Assembly: GCF_000277815.2 (NCBI RefSeq)
Contig: NC_018475.1
Coordinates: 62,001 to 126,000, forward strand
DNA length: 64,000 nt
Direction: 5' to 3'
From: Encephalitozoon hellem ATCC 50504
Lineage: Eukaryota; Microsporidia; Unikaryonidae
The translations under genes and the position numbers were made by a program. The notes under the pieces were generated by a model, which searched no databases, was not told the DNA's origin, and was given only the letters and a program-made list of their open reading frames with translations. Positions 1 to 9,184 of this stretch are shown here, one piece after another; position 1 is the stretch's first letter, and the number at the start of each line of letters is the position of its first letter.

Positions 1-88
1 CATTACGCTATCAGGGCTCGAGCGTCGTGGCCCGAATACCCAATACCTCGGGTCGCAAAAAGACTTCCAAAACCTTGCGAAGCCCTCC

Positions 89-1393
89 ATGCGCGAGGTG
101 ATAACACTACAGATTGGTCAATGCGGAAACCAGATGGGAGGAGAGTTCTGGAAGATGCTGTGCAAGGAGCACGGGATATCAAGCTGTGGGACCCTTCAAG
201 ACGATAGAGATTTGGGGGATAGAAAAGATGTCTTCTTCTATCAGGCAGACGACAATGTATTTGTTCCCAGGGCCATACTTGTCGACTTGGAGCCTAGAGT
301 TATATCTCAGGTTTCATCCTTCTTCAACCAGGAAAACATTTTCTTGTCTAACGAAGGAGGAGGTGCAGGAAATAACTGGGGACATGGATATTACATGGGG
401 AAGACCATGGGAAATGACGTCGTCGACATGATCCAAAGAGAGGCCGAGGGCTGCGATTCTCTTGAGACATTCTTTCTACTCCACTCCATAGCAGGCGGAA
501 CCGGGTCGGGATTCGGTTCTTTGATTCTGGAGAAAATAAGAGAAGAGTTTCCCAAGAAGATAATCCAGACATACTCCATATTCCCTAACAACGATGAGTC
601 TAGCGATGTTGTTGTACAGCCGTACAACTCCGTGCTAACTCTCCAAAGGCTTATAGAGAATTCAGACTGTATCATCACCATGGATAATTCGTCACTTGGG
701 AGATACACTCTAGATTCACTACGTATCAGTACTCCAACCTTCGACCATATAAATCTACTGATATCTACAGTTATGGCTGCATCCACAAGTACGGTGAGAT
801 TTCCTGGATACATGTACTGCACCCATCAGTCCATAAACAGTTGTCTTGTTCCCTTCGATCCGCTTAAGTTTGTTGTCCCATCATACACTCCCTTTGCGTG
901 TGACGAAATGTCCAGAGTTGTCAGGAAAACAACATGCTCTGACATCATGCGAAGGCTTCTGTTGCCAAAAACCAGGCTTGCAAGCTATGACCAGACAAAG
1001 GCACAGGCTGTGGTGTCCATGCTGAACATATTCCACGGTGTTGAGGATTCAGGAGAGATATCTAGAACAGTGATGAGGTTTCTCGACAAGGGAATGGTCA
1101 ACTTTGTTCCTTGGATGCCCCCCTCCTTCAACATTGCATTGGGGAAAAGAATTATCGGCAGTACAAGCCCGAATAGGATCTCAGGGCTAAGTCTCACGAA
1201 CTCAACAGGAATCTCCTCAGTCCTATCAAAGATATCGGGGCAGTTCGATAAACTCAAGAAGCAGCGTGCGTTCCTAGACATCTATAAGAGATTCGGCGTT
1301 GAGCTTGAGATGTTTGATCAAGGAAAGGAGGTTGTTCAAAAAACCCTTGAGGAGTATCATAAGGCAGAGATGTCAACATATCCAAACAATTAA
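89..1393 (+). CDS. TUBG: gamma-tubulin
   Basis: This 434-residue protein is gamma-tubulin, the microtubule nucleator at the spindle plaque. The N-terminus reads as the tubulin start with the QIGQCGNQ motif at about residues 8-15. The GTP-binding GGTGSG loop lies near residue 138. WGHGYYMGK near residue 97 and the FVPWMPPSFNIALGKR segment are gamma-type rather than alpha or beta. Length is close to the usual 450. The ATG follows a CCC block (agccctccATG), the usual microsporidian start context. It converges on the zeta-COP gene with about 33 bp between stops. Confidence 0.97.
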   Translation: MREVITLQIGQCGNQMGGEFWKMLCKEHGISSCGTLQDDRDLGDRKDVFFYQADDNVFVPRAILVDLEPRVISQVSSFFNQENIFLSNEGGGAGNNWGHGYYMGKTMGNDVVDMIQREAEGCDSLETFFLLHSIAGGTGSGFGSLILEKIREEFPKKIIQTYSIFPNNDESSDVVVQPYNSVLTLQRLIENSDCIITMDNSSLGRYTLDSLRISTPTFDHINLLISTVMAASTSTVRFPGYMYCTHQSINSCLVPFDPLKFVVPSYTPFACDEMSRVVRKTTCSDIMRRLLLPKTRLASYDQTKAQAVVSMLNIFHGVEDSGEISRTVMRFLDKGMVNFVPWMPPSFNIALGKRIIGSTSPNRISGLSLTNSTGISSVLSKISGQFDKLKKQRAFLDIYKRFGVELEMFDQGKEVVQKTLEEYHKAEMSTYPNN

Positions 1394-1426
1394 GGCATAT
1401 CTAAAGTAAATCCAATTGGTGCCACG

Positions 1427-1924
1427 TTATTTATTATTGTTTATGCTAAGGGATTTTGTGGCCTTGTGGATAAGAGAGGCAAATCCCCTTGGGACTTTTA
1501 TTCCGTCAACACCCTCAAAGTTTCTCTTCGGTAGTCTATCTAGCATCTCCTCACTCTTTCCTGACATGACAATGCCCTCATAAAGAAATTCGGTCACAAG
1601 GAGAACAACCTGGTCGTACTTCTTCCATACCCTTTCTCGCGTCGGCGTCTTGATGATACTGACAAATGCTGTTGTAAACTCGTCGAAAACCTGCCCGATA
1701 AATGCCTCATTGACATCCATTGGCGAGTATATTATCAGAAGTATCTCATCCAGCTTCTTGCACATGACAATTCTTTCGTGAGATACTGATATGGTCTCTC
1801 TGTCCTTTATGCTCTTCTCTACAATCCTTGCAACTATATCCTCTTCTTTCGAAAAGATCCTTTTGTACAGAATCTCTCCTTGGACGTCTGCCACAACAAG
1901 CCCTTCAACATCAAAGAGGTTCAT
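1427..1924 (-). CDS. RET3: coatomer subunit zeta (COPI)
   Basis: A 165-residue longin-fold small coat subunit. The N-terminus (LFDVEGLVVADVQGEILYKR) is the zeta-COP pattern of a short beta strand followed by a conserved glycine-containing turn, and the whole length matches the 150-180 residue family size. Zeta pairs with gamma-COP in the F-subcomplex of coatomer on Golgi membranes. The ATG is preceded by agccctgg. It is divergently arranged with the Bub3-like gene, leaving only about 57 bp as a shared promoter. The sigma/mu adaptin small chains are the alternative family; the sequence fits zeta better. Confidence 0.85.
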   Translation of the reverse strand: MNLFDVEGLVVADVQGEILYKRIFSKEEDIVARIVEKSIKDRETISVSHERIVMCKKLDEILLIIYSPMDVNEAFIGQVFDEFTTAFVSIIKTPTRERVWKKYDQVVLLVTEFLYEGIVMSGKSEEMLDRLPKRNFEGVDGIKVPRGFASLIHKATKSLSINNNK

Positions 1925-1981
1925 CCAGGGCTTGTTCCACCACTGTATTTTGCTGTTTGTTTATCTCTGCATCCCTTCGAG

Positions 1982-2848
1982 ATGTTGCATGAACTTGGCT
2001 CTGTTCCACAAGAGACAATCACAAGCATTTCATATAGTAAGGATCTGCTCATCTCCTCGTGGAGCGGAGAGGTTGTACTTTATTCAGGAGTTACGTTTGA
2101 GGCCAGAGGGTCTGTTGGGGCAGGGATTCCCATCACCAAGGCCATCCTCACGCCCGGGATGATTGTCACAGGAGACATAGAGGGAAATGTCCGGGTTTAC
2201 GACAGATGCTTAAACGAAACATCAACGGTTCCAAGCGGAGTGGGCGGAATACAGCTTCTACACGAGTATAGAGGATGTGTGGTTGCAGGGGGATGGAACA
2301 AGAAGATTGCATTTGTTAATGAACGTGTACAAAACATAGTGGATACCGAGAAGAAGGTATATTGTTCTGACCTTGCCGGAGACATTCTGCTGGCAGGGCA
2401 GCAAGAGTATGCTGTTGCATATGACTTGAGGACGAACACATCCTTCTTCAGAAGAAGATTCAATATGGTTGTGAGGTCATTGGCTCTTGCAGACACAGGG
2501 TTCTTTGCAGGAACGACCGATGGCAGAATATATTATGAGGATTTTGAAGATGAAGCCAAGTCCTATGTGTTCAATGCACACCATTCAGTATCTGGAGACT
2601 CGAAAATCTTTTATCCTGTTAACTCTCTAGTGATGGGAAGGCATTTGCTTTCTGGAGGATCAGATGGGAGAGTGCTTAGGTGGAAGCTCGGTGCCAAAAA
2701 GACATACAAAGAGATAGCCTGTGACAAGGCAGGGGTAAGTAGCTTGTGTGCTGTCGGAGAAAGAGTTGCTGTGGGGTTTTCTTACTCATACGACAGAGGG
2801 AAGTGCAGTGCTGCTCATGGAAGTAGAGTGGTTGTGGTTGACGTGTGA
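1982..2848 (+). CDS. Bub3/Rae1-family WD40 protein
   Basis: A 288-residue seven-bladed propeller of the Bub3/Rae1(Gle2) type. The opening SISYS...LLISSWSGEVVLYS matches the first blade of that family, and the ending FSYSYDRGKCSAAHGS resembles its last-blade Tyr-rich motif. Bub3 works in the spindle checkpoint by binding KNL1 repeats; Rae1 works in mRNA export. The sequence alone does not decide between them, but a Spc105/KNL1 gene lies in this window. I chose the ATG at 1982, which follows atcccttcgag. An in-frame ATG at 1880 would overlap the zeta-COP gene. Confidence 0.75.
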   Translation: MLHELGSVPQETITSISYSKDLLISSWSGEVVLYSGVTFEARGSVGAGIPITKAILTPGMIVTGDIEGNVRVYDRCLNETSTVPSGVGGIQLLHEYRGCVVAGGWNKKIAFVNERVQNIVDTEKKVYCSDLAGDILLAGQQEYAVAYDLRTNTSFFRRRFNMVVRSLALADTGFFAGTTDGRIYYEDFEDEAKSYVFNAHHSVSGDSKIFYPVNSLVMGRHLLSGGSDGRVLRWKLGAKKTYKEIACDKAGVSSLCAVGERVAVGFSYSYDRGKCSAAHGSRVVVVDV

Positions 2849-2920
2849 GGTGAAGATAGACTGCAAAGGCCCGAATGCGGGATTTCCTGAAATGTTTATG
2901 GCCTCCCTGCAAAACCCCCA

Positions 2921-3421
2921 ATGGATTTAAAGACATTAAAACAAATCTATCTGGATAGACTTACGCCAATGCCAAATGTAAGGTGGGGAATTACGGGCGT
3001 GATGTTTGTCCTCTACTTCATTCGGATATGGACCATAGGAGCATTTTATTTGTTAACATACTGTCTGGGCATATATCTTCTCCATGCATTGATTCTGTTC
3101 CTCACGCCAAAGGGAGAGATGATTCCAGATCCCTTTGAGAACATTGAGGACGACGACTACATTCCGGAGACCATAGACAACGAGTTCAAGCCCTTCATAA
3201 GAAATCTCCCCGAGTTTGAATTTTGGATGTTTGTCACGAAGATTATAGGGATAGCGTTTATAGGAACATACTTTAGCATATTGGATATTCCTGTGTATAC
3301 ACCTATTCTTGTAAGCTATTTTATTTTTATGGTTGGATATACCACGAAGCGTTTAATTGCACACATGAAGAAGTACAACTACAACCCGTTTCTCCAAAGT
3401 AAGGAATACTATAAGAAATAA
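2921..3421 (+). CDS. RER1: Rer1, ER membrane protein retrieval receptor
   Basis: A 166-residue four-helix membrane protein of the Rer1 family, which returns ER membrane proteins from the cis-Golgi in COPI vesicles. N-terminal YLDRLTPMPNVRW, two transmembrane pairs (about 23-60 and 100-145) separated by an acidic loop with FKPFIRNLPEFEFW, and the terminal KKYNYNPF are family hallmarks. The start follows aaaaccccca. Three COPI coat genes lie in the same window. Confidence 0.93.
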   Translation: MDLKTLKQIYLDRLTPMPNVRWGITGVMFVLYFIRIWTIGAFYLLTYCLGIYLLHALILFLTPKGEMIPDPFENIEDDDYIPETIDNEFKPFIRNLPEFEFWMFVTKIIGIAFIGTYFSILDIPVYTPILVSYFIFMVGYTTKRLIAHMKKYNYNPFLQSKEYYKK

Positions 3422-3504
3422 AATAAGGTACTTTTACATATTGAGCTAGTTCTCCACAGTGGTGCAAAAATACTCAGAGTGCTACCCTAGCGAATCCTGA
3501 GTGA

Positions 3505-5871
3505 ATGGAGCCAATTAGACTACCACTGAAGCGACACAAGACTGAAAACAGGGAAGAGCGTGTGGAAGAGGTCGAAAGAATAGATCTGAGGAGGTTCGTG
3601 GGTATGTTCATCAACCAGGCGTTGAAGGAGATGAAGGAGGCATTAGGGAAGTTCTACTCGATTTCGGAGACGGTATGCAGAAGAGACCTGGGTTTATTTT
3701 TCAAGCAAAAGGCTGCAGACTTTGAATGCTTATTTCTGCTTATAAGTGGGGTGGAGTGCTTGAAGGAGGCCAGTTCAAACAGGCATAGGATCAGAAAGAT
3801 CAAGGAAGTGGATGCGGAATACGTGTTGATTGCAGACAGGCTTGCACACCTGTTTGAGTCCTTCAAGTCTATGATTATACCCAAGGGTGATGTCCTTACC
3901 TCCCTCCAAACTGTGTATGATCCTGGATATCTACTTCCGAGGCTTACAGAGGACAATGACAAGCGCGAGGTGACGAATTTCGAGGAGATCAACAGGATCA
4001 CCAGGATGTATCTGAACAAGGAGGATCTGTCTGTGTATAGCAGTGTTGTGATTGACCAAGGGATTGCTATTTTGTCGACCAGGTTTTTTTCGTTTAGCCT
4101 TGCTCTATGCGGGGAGATATCAAGGCCAGAATGGAAGCTGATAAATGTTAGGGGATCTAACGAGGTCTTTAGCAAACATCTGCTGTTTGCCATGCCCCAC
4201 AGAATAGACAAGATATCAAGGTTTCTGCGGATTTACGAGACACACACTAAGGCAAGAGAGATATTCTTGATGGTGAAGAGATCCTCGGAGTACATAGAAA
4301 TGGACATAAAGGGGCACTATAGAAGATTTGAGGTCTCTTTCCATGTGTTCAAGATGAGTGTGAGTGTGGGGCACTCTGGAATTAGTGGGAAGATGTTCAT
4401 AGAGGAGGATGTACTTCCTTCTGGGGAGGATGTAGTAGAGTCGTTTGAGAATAAGGTTTCTGAGTATCTCAGAAGAGATGGAAGAGATGCGTCGTTTAGC
4501 TTCAAGAAGGGATTCATGGCCTATGAGGGAGAGGAGGTCCGGTCCTTCAAAAGCTTTGTGGATTTGGATGCGTTTCTGGAGAGGAAGGAAGAAAACTCCC
4601 GGTTCTACAAGTTTTTCGAGGAAAGGTTTCCCTGCTATAGAAATCATAGGAAGGGCATCTTTGGAGACAGGAATGTTTTTATCATGCAAGGAGGACTTTT
4701 TGTCTGTGTCCGGTTAATGAGACTTGGAGAGAATCACATGGAGGTCAAGGTATTTGTTGGATGCTGTGACCTTGTGGATTTTCTAAGCTACACGGAGGTT
4801 AGTATAGAGGAAAGAGATGGTGGAGAGGTTGTAGGGATCATGAACGAAAAGGTGAAGAAGCAATCGAGCATTAAGATAGATTATCTACACGAATACTTCG
4901 AGAGAAACATGGATCTTTTGTTTCTTTCATACAGGTTCCTTTCCGTAGTCAATGGAAGGATTAGTATTGGAGGAAGAATCCTTCTGAGCCACAGAATGAA
5001 GAGCAAGGAGATCGGTGTTTGCATAGAAAGGAAAGAAAACATGTTTATGATTGGGAATGCGCAACTTGGAGAAAGAATGATCTCCAGGGAGGGTATGTAC
5101 AACTGTGTTTCTTTCGCTTTGCTTCTGATCGAAATCCTCACATACTCAAAAGATTCTGACCTGGTGGATGTAGTTTCGATTGACCTTTGCAAGGGAGTGT
5201 CGCTGAGGATTTCGGGACTTCTTGTTACTCTCGGGATGAACTCTGAAGGGCTTCTCGAGTCAAGCCCATTGGGAATCGGCCATGCACTGGAGAGCTGTTC
5301 TATTTCGAGAGCTATGGACTTTTTACTCAGCTTCCATGGGCTCCTTTCCAGTGGGCTTGTCCCCACGACCTCCACCTCCACAAGCCTTGTCTTTGTATTT
5401 AAACATCTGTTCAAAGGATATGTGAAAATGAAGGCGATTGACAGGACTCGATGCTCTCTCTCTCTAAGCGGCGGAATGATAAAAGATGCGCTTGAAGAGT
5501 TTGGGCCCGAGATACTCACATCAGACACTGCTTTTCTTCGTAAATTGTCTGGATTCTACTTCGAGGAGAGACTTAGCATGATAGCTGACATAGCCAAGAG
5601 AAGTTACAATGTGACTGCCAATGGCAATGAAGTGAGTATCTCAACACCTTGCGGAGATTTCAAGGTCTCCATCGAAGGTTGTAGATACATGTTTCAAATT
5701 TGCTCCATCAATATGGTAGAGCCAAGCAATGAGTTCATACAAGCCATTAGCGAATACTTTGAGGAGATCATGAGCACGGAAAAATACATTCCCGATGCCA
5801 TGCGTCTCTTGAGAAGCACAGAGGAGCTCCAAGGGCTGTTTGAAGGCATTAAGGCGAAGAAAAAAAACTAG
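3505..5871 (+). CDS. MED14: Mediator subunit 14-like protein (Med14/Rgr1)
   Basis: A 788-residue largely helical protein. The N-terminal 200 residues follow Med14: a helix set (LRRFVGMFINQALKEM), a helical stretch FECLFLLISGVECLKEA, then a segment where a hydrophobic run (FFSFSLALCGE) leads into PEWKLINVRG, which resembles the Med14 strand preceding its W-x-L motif. Med14 is the central scaffold of the Mediator complex acting with RNA polymerase II in the nucleus. Family members are about 1,000 residues or longer, so this would be a reduced form. The rest is unrecognised by eye. A profile search would decide. Confidence 0.55.
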   Translation: MEPIRLPLKRHKTENREERVEEVERIDLRRFVGMFINQALKEMKEALGKFYSISETVCRRDLGLFFKQKAADFECLFLLISGVECLKEASSNRHRIRKIKEVDAEYVLIADRLAHLFESFKSMIIPKGDVLTSLQTVYDPGYLLPRLTEDNDKREVTNFEEINRITRMYLNKEDLSVYSSVVIDQGIAILSTRFFSFSLALCGEISRPEWKLINVRGSNEVFSKHLLFAMPHRIDKISRFLRIYETHTKAREIFLMVKRSSEYIEMDIKGHYRRFEVSFHVFKMSVSVGHSGISGKMFIEEDVLPSGEDVVESFENKVSEYLRRDGRDASFSFKKGFMAYEGEEVRSFKSFVDLDAFLERKEENSRFYKFFEERFPCYRNHRKGIFGDRNVFIMQGGLFVCVRLMRLGENHMEVKVFVGCCDLVDFLSYTEVSIEERDGGEVVGIMNEKVKKQSSIKIDYLHEYFERNMDLLFLSYRFLSVVNGRISIGGRILLSHRMKSKEIGVCIERKENMFMIGNAQLGERMISREGMYNCVSFALLLIEILTYSKDSDLVDVVSIDLCKGVSLRISGLLVTLGMNSEGLLESSPLGIGHALESCSISRAMDFLLSFHGLLSSGLVPTTSTSTSLVFVFKHLFKGYVKMKAIDRTRCSLSLSGGMIKDALEEFGPEILTSDTAFLRKLSGFYFEERLSMIADIAKRSYNVTANGNEVSISTPCGDFKVSIEGCRYMFQICSINMVEPSNEFIQAISEYFEEIMSTEKYIPDAMRLLRSTEELQGLFEGIKAKKKN

Positions 5872-5962
5872 AGTACAGCAGCTAGATTTATTAAACACCT
5901 TATCTAGAAAGCACCTTATTCATTTCTAGCAGACATAAGCTATGATATCTAAACTTATTTAT

Positions 5963-7021
5963 TTACACCTCTTCAATGCTGTTAACGGCCAGAGTATCAA
6001 ATGTATTTCTCCTGCAGAATAGAATATAAAAAATCGAGCCAATGAACGAAAATATAAGGACAACAGCTAGCGGAAGAGCAACAAGGACCATTTGGGGACC
6101 TACCCCAAGGACAAGGCATACAGTCAGAAGCGTCACCAGCATGCTGATATGAGCAGTGAGAACTCTTTTCCACCCAAGAACCTCTTCATTTTCATCTTCA
6201 GATGCCGTCTCAAGGAGCGCAAAGAAGTCGTTCTGTGTTCTATCTATTTCAAACAGAAAGTCGTCATCAGCGTCCAGCGTATTTCTTCTGAAGTACTCTC
6301 TGACCTCTGGCTGCATCAGAAAGTCGTCGTCTGAGGCAAAGTAGTTGGCGCTGTATAAGACACTCCTTTCTGGAGGGATTGTCTTGGGTATGGTTATCAT
6401 GCCTTTCTGAATCTTCTCTATTATCTCCCTTGGATTCTCCTCAACACTGTTCATCTTCAAGGATCTATCATTTGCATCGAGACTGTCTCTTGACTTGTGG
6501 CATCTTTTGCTGTCTTCTGCCTCCTCTATCTTGTGCCTAAACACCTGGGAAAATGCCTTTTTTGTAATTTTGCCCTCCACTTTGGTCTCAACGAAGAAAT
6601 ACTCAATCAACGCCCTGTCGACTTCCTGTGGTGGTATTTTGTAGTAATACACCTGCCCCAGTATGTACATGTTGTTGAGAGGATTTCGGACTTTCATTCT
6701 ATGTAGTAGCCTCCTATCCGACTCGAACCTGAACAATATTCTATTCAGCTCGGATGCTGCATAGTAAAAGTTGTATATGATGCTCTGGTCATCCGGGTCT
6801 GGCGTCGTAACTCTTGCAAGTATAAAATCCTTATTCTTTAATCTACAGTCCAGCACTATTGCCTTGAACTCCTCCAAGGTAAATGTCTCAACAGTGTTTG
6901 CATCCAATACATCCAGCTCGTCGCCCTCTCCATATGCCAGGTTATTCGGACCTCCAACTATTCTGATTTTGGAAGGGATTCCCTTCGATCTTTCGTACAG
7001 ATCTAGTGTCTCTTTTGCCAT
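5963..7021 (-). CDS. two-TM membrane protein, paralog of the gene at 13692
   Basis: A 352-residue protein of unknown function. Residues about 40-130 hold a conserved block (ETFTLEEFKAIV, then DFILARVTTPDP, YYAASELNRILF, NPLNNMYILGQVYYYKI). An acidic segment with YFASDDDFL follows. The C-terminus has two hydrophobic helices at about 290-335 and a short tail. The 273-residue product of 13692-14513 shares all these blocks in the same order, so the two genes are duplicates about 6.7 kb apart on opposite strands. I see no signal peptide and no known enzymatic motif. The block could be a divergent ligand or lipid-binding domain; that is a guess. Confidence 0.85.
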   Translation of the reverse strand: MAKETLDLYERSKGIPSKIRIVGGPNNLAYGEGDELDVLDANTVETFTLEEFKAIVLDCRLKNKDFILARVTTPDPDDQSIIYNFYYAASELNRILFRFESDRRLLHRMKVRNPLNNMYILGQVYYYKIPPQEVDRALIEYFFVETKVEGKITKKAFSQVFRHKIEEAEDSKRCHKSRDSLDANDRSLKMNSVEENPREIIEKIQKGMITIPKTIPPERSVLYSANYFASDDDFLMQPEVREYFRRNTLDADDDFLFEIDRTQNDFFALLETASEDENEEVLGWKRVLTAHISMLVTLLTVCLVLGVGPQMVLVALPLAVVLIFSFIGSIFYILFCRRNTFDTLAVNSIEEV

Positions 7022-7217
7022 CCGGCTTGAACTTGTTTGTAAACAAATAAAAATAATATTTGCTCAATATCACTAAATTAAAAACAAAGGTGATCTTTTC
7101 TTGCGATCCATGCACCCGTCCTGGAGATTGTGCTCGCTTGCACCCAAGACATTCCAAGCCTTTTATTTGCCAATCTGAAACATCCAGCAATAAAAGAAGC
7201 TTTATGGTAAACAAAAA

Positions 7218-7811
7218 ATGCCCGGTCTCAAGGAGAACATGAAAACCTATACATTCAAGGTTGTGGTTCTTGGGTACTACTCTGTGGGAAAGAGCAGCCT
7301 GGTCCTTAAGTATGTCAAGGGAGAGTTCAATCCCAACGAGGAAAGCACAATAGGTGCATCCTTTCTGACAAAGACTGTTTTCACCCAAGAAGGAAGTATT
7401 AAGTTTGAGATATGGGATACCGCAGGGCAGGAAAGATACAATAGCTTGATTCCGATGTACTATCGCGGGGCACAGGTGGCCTTGATAGTCTACGACATAA
7501 CTTCTGCAGAAAGCTTCGAGACTGCAAAAAGATGGGTTGAAGAGCTTGGCTTTGAGAAGCCCAAGGAGTTCATAAAGGTTTTGATCGGGAACAAGTCTGA
7601 TCTGGAAAGCGACAGAAGGGTAGAATATCAGCAAGGGAAGGAGTATGCAGACAGCCACAACCTGCTGTTTTTCGAATCAAGTGCAAAGACGGGTAAGGGC
7701 ATAGCAGAGATATTCAACGCCATTGCAGAAAGAGTTCCCAAAGAAGAGGTCAAAAAGAAAGTAAGAGGATTCAGACTAAAAGACGATTATATAAAATATC
7801 TTTGCTGCTGA
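7218..7811 (+). CDS. Rab-family small GTPase (Rab5/Ypt5-like)
   Basis: A 197-residue Rab GTPase acting in vesicle docking. It has P-loop GYYSVGKSS, switch I with STIGASF, WDTAGQERY, NKSDL and SSAKTGKG, and ends in CC for double geranylgeranylation. IGASFLTK in switch I and YYRGAQVALIVYDIT are closest to the Rab5/Vps21 group, suggesting an endosomal role, but microsporidia keep few Rabs so assignment is tentative. An alternative start is the Met at residue 8 (7239). Confidence 0.93.
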   Translation: MPGLKENMKTYTFKVVVLGYYSVGKSSLVLKYVKGEFNPNEESTIGASFLTKTVFTQEGSIKFEIWDTAGQERYNSLIPMYYRGAQVALIVYDITSAESFETAKRWVEELGFEKPKEFIKVLIGNKSDLESDRRVEYQQGKEYADSHNLLFFESSAKTGKGIAEIFNAIAERVPKEEVKKKVRGFRLKDDYIKYLCC

Positions 7812-7824
7812 TCTTTATTAGCTT

Positions 7825-8544
7825 TCAAATGTTCACTATCTCCAAAACAGACTTTCTGAATCCCACGTAGGTGTCTATCGATTCGCATTTCTCTACGAAT
7901 CTTCCCTCGTCCAATGCCTCGCATAATAGAGGATCTATAGGTAGTCTACATACAAAAGGAACCTCCATCTCCTTGGAAAGCCTTTCTCCACCCCTAGACC
8001 CAAGTATATTTGTCAAGCTTCCACAGCATTCACAGCGGTACCCGCTCATGTTTTCAATCAGCCCAGAAACCCTAATTCCGCTCGAGATACAAAAGTTGAT
8101 GGCTCTTGAGGAGTCTTCGAGAGATACATTCTGGGGCGTGGTGACAATCAAAGCACATGCATCCTTCCCAACCAGGAACTCGTGCTCCTCAGATATCCCA
8201 GGTGGCATGTCAATAATCACATTCTCAAACCCATCAATGGATTCATAAAACATTGACAGAACAGATATCTTTTTTGGGCCTCTCCATATGACAGAGTCAT
8301 TGTCCTTCATAAGCAGCGCCATTGAAAGCATATACAAGTTTTCAGTCACCTTTACTGGAACCAATCCCTTTTCTCCTTTGTAGATGCTTTCTCTGACTCC
8401 AAGTCCGCCGGCTATGCTTGGCCCACACAAGTCAAAGTCCAAGAGCAACGTCTTCTTCCTCTCAGACATCATCGTACTAAGCATTATCGAGATTGAGCTC
8501 TTCCCGACTCCGCCCTTGCCACTCATAACAGCTATCATAGTCAT
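7825..8544 (-). CDS. CFD1: Cfd1/Nbp35-type cytosolic Fe-S scaffold ATPase
   Basis: A P-loop NTPase of the Mrp/NBP35 family that assembles [4Fe-4S] clusters on cytosolic and nuclear apoproteins. It has the deviant Walker A SGKGGVGKSS, LLLDFDLCGPS, IIDMPPGISEEH and the CxxC pair in YRCECCG that binds the bridging cluster. No N-terminal four-cysteine motif is present, so it looks like Cfd1 rather than Nbp35. I chose the ATG at 8544, which follows gtaacccctggg. In-frame ATGs at 8565 and 8601 are possible, the last overlapping the upstream gene. Fe-S clients in this window include Chl1, Elp3 and Nth1. Confidence 0.85.
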   Translation of the reverse strand: MTMIAVMSGKGGVGKSSISIMLSTMMSERKKTLLLDFDLCGPSIAGGLGVRESIYKGEKGLVPVKVTENLYMLSMALLMKDNDSVIWRGPKKISVLSMFYESIDGFENVIIDMPPGISEEHEFLVGKDACALIVTTPQNVSLEDSSRAINFCISSGIRVSGLIENMSGYRCECCGSLTNILGSRGGERLSKEMEVPFVCRLPIDPLLCEALDEGRFVEKCESIDTYVGFRKSVLEIVNI

Positions 8545-8578
8545 CCCAGGGGTTACTCTTTCCATACAGATCACACCG

Positions 8579-9184
8579 TCATTCAGATTCTTCAGACTCA
8601 ACCTCAGTCGATAAGGCCAGGCTTTCTACAAAGACCCTTTCTTTTCTTTGTATCTTCGGTAACTTCCTCGGCTTGGTCTCGGGAAGCAGTATCGAAGATG
8701 GCTCCCCACTGTTATGGACGCTCAAATGCACAGAGTCGCTGAACCTGACCCTCCTCCGATGCCGCTTATCTATAGGCTTCGGGCTTTCGTTATTCCCATC
8801 AAATACAAGAGTAATGTACCTGTATCCAGAGTTCCTTATAGTGTTCCTTTCAGTAATTTTTTTAACCTTCATGTCTTTCTTCTTTTTCGCCTTCGAGTTG
8901 GAGTCTTTTTCAGTTAGCACCACCCTCCCACTTCTTATCCGATATCCTATCGATGCCTTTCTCCTTTTATTGGTGCCATTCACAGCATCGCCAAGATCGT
9001 TCTCGCACGACCTTCTTTCTCCTATAAACTCAGGCTTCAGCTCAACCTTGTTCCTCGAAAATGTCTTCCGACTGCTCAGTATGTCTTTCCGAAGCTTGAT
9101 GTTGTTCAGCAGCGAATATTCTTTGTTCAAGAGATACATCTCTATCTCCCTCTTGGAAGGCCTTCCTATAAATATCTCATCCAT
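8579..9184 (-). CDS. hypothetical basic protein downstream of XPF
   Basis: A 201-residue protein rich in Lys, Arg and Ser with no domain I recognise. It begins MDEIFIGRPSKREIEMYLLN, has basic runs (KKKKDMKVKK, HRRRVRFSD) that could be nuclear localisation signals, and ends in an acidic SEESE tail. HRRRVRFSD resembles a PP1-docking RVxF site, a weak resemblance only. The ATG at 9184 lies just inside the end of the XPF-like gene (stop at 9177), following a GGG block. The frame also runs upstream through an ATG at 9250, which would overlap XPF more. Confidence 0.6.
   Translation of the reverse strand: MDEIFIGRPSKREIEMYLLNKEYSLLNNIKLRKDILSSRKTFSRNKVELKPEFIGERRSCENDLGDAVNGTNKRRKASIGYRIRSGRVVLTEKDSNSKAKKKKDMKVKKITERNTIRNSGYRYITLVFDGNNESPKPIDKRHRRRVRFSDSVHLSVHNSGEPSSILLPETKPRKLPKIQRKERVFVESLALSTEVESEESE

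Noticed and set aside
1..3. Possible minus-strand ATG at the window edge with a CCC block behind it
   Set aside because: It might begin a gene divergent from gamma-tubulin, but no coding sequence lies inside the window, so it cannot be supported.
2737..2742. GTAAGT in the Bub3-like gene
   Set aside because: The frame continues in family-like sequence through it and no TTTAG acceptor follows at 20-40 nt.
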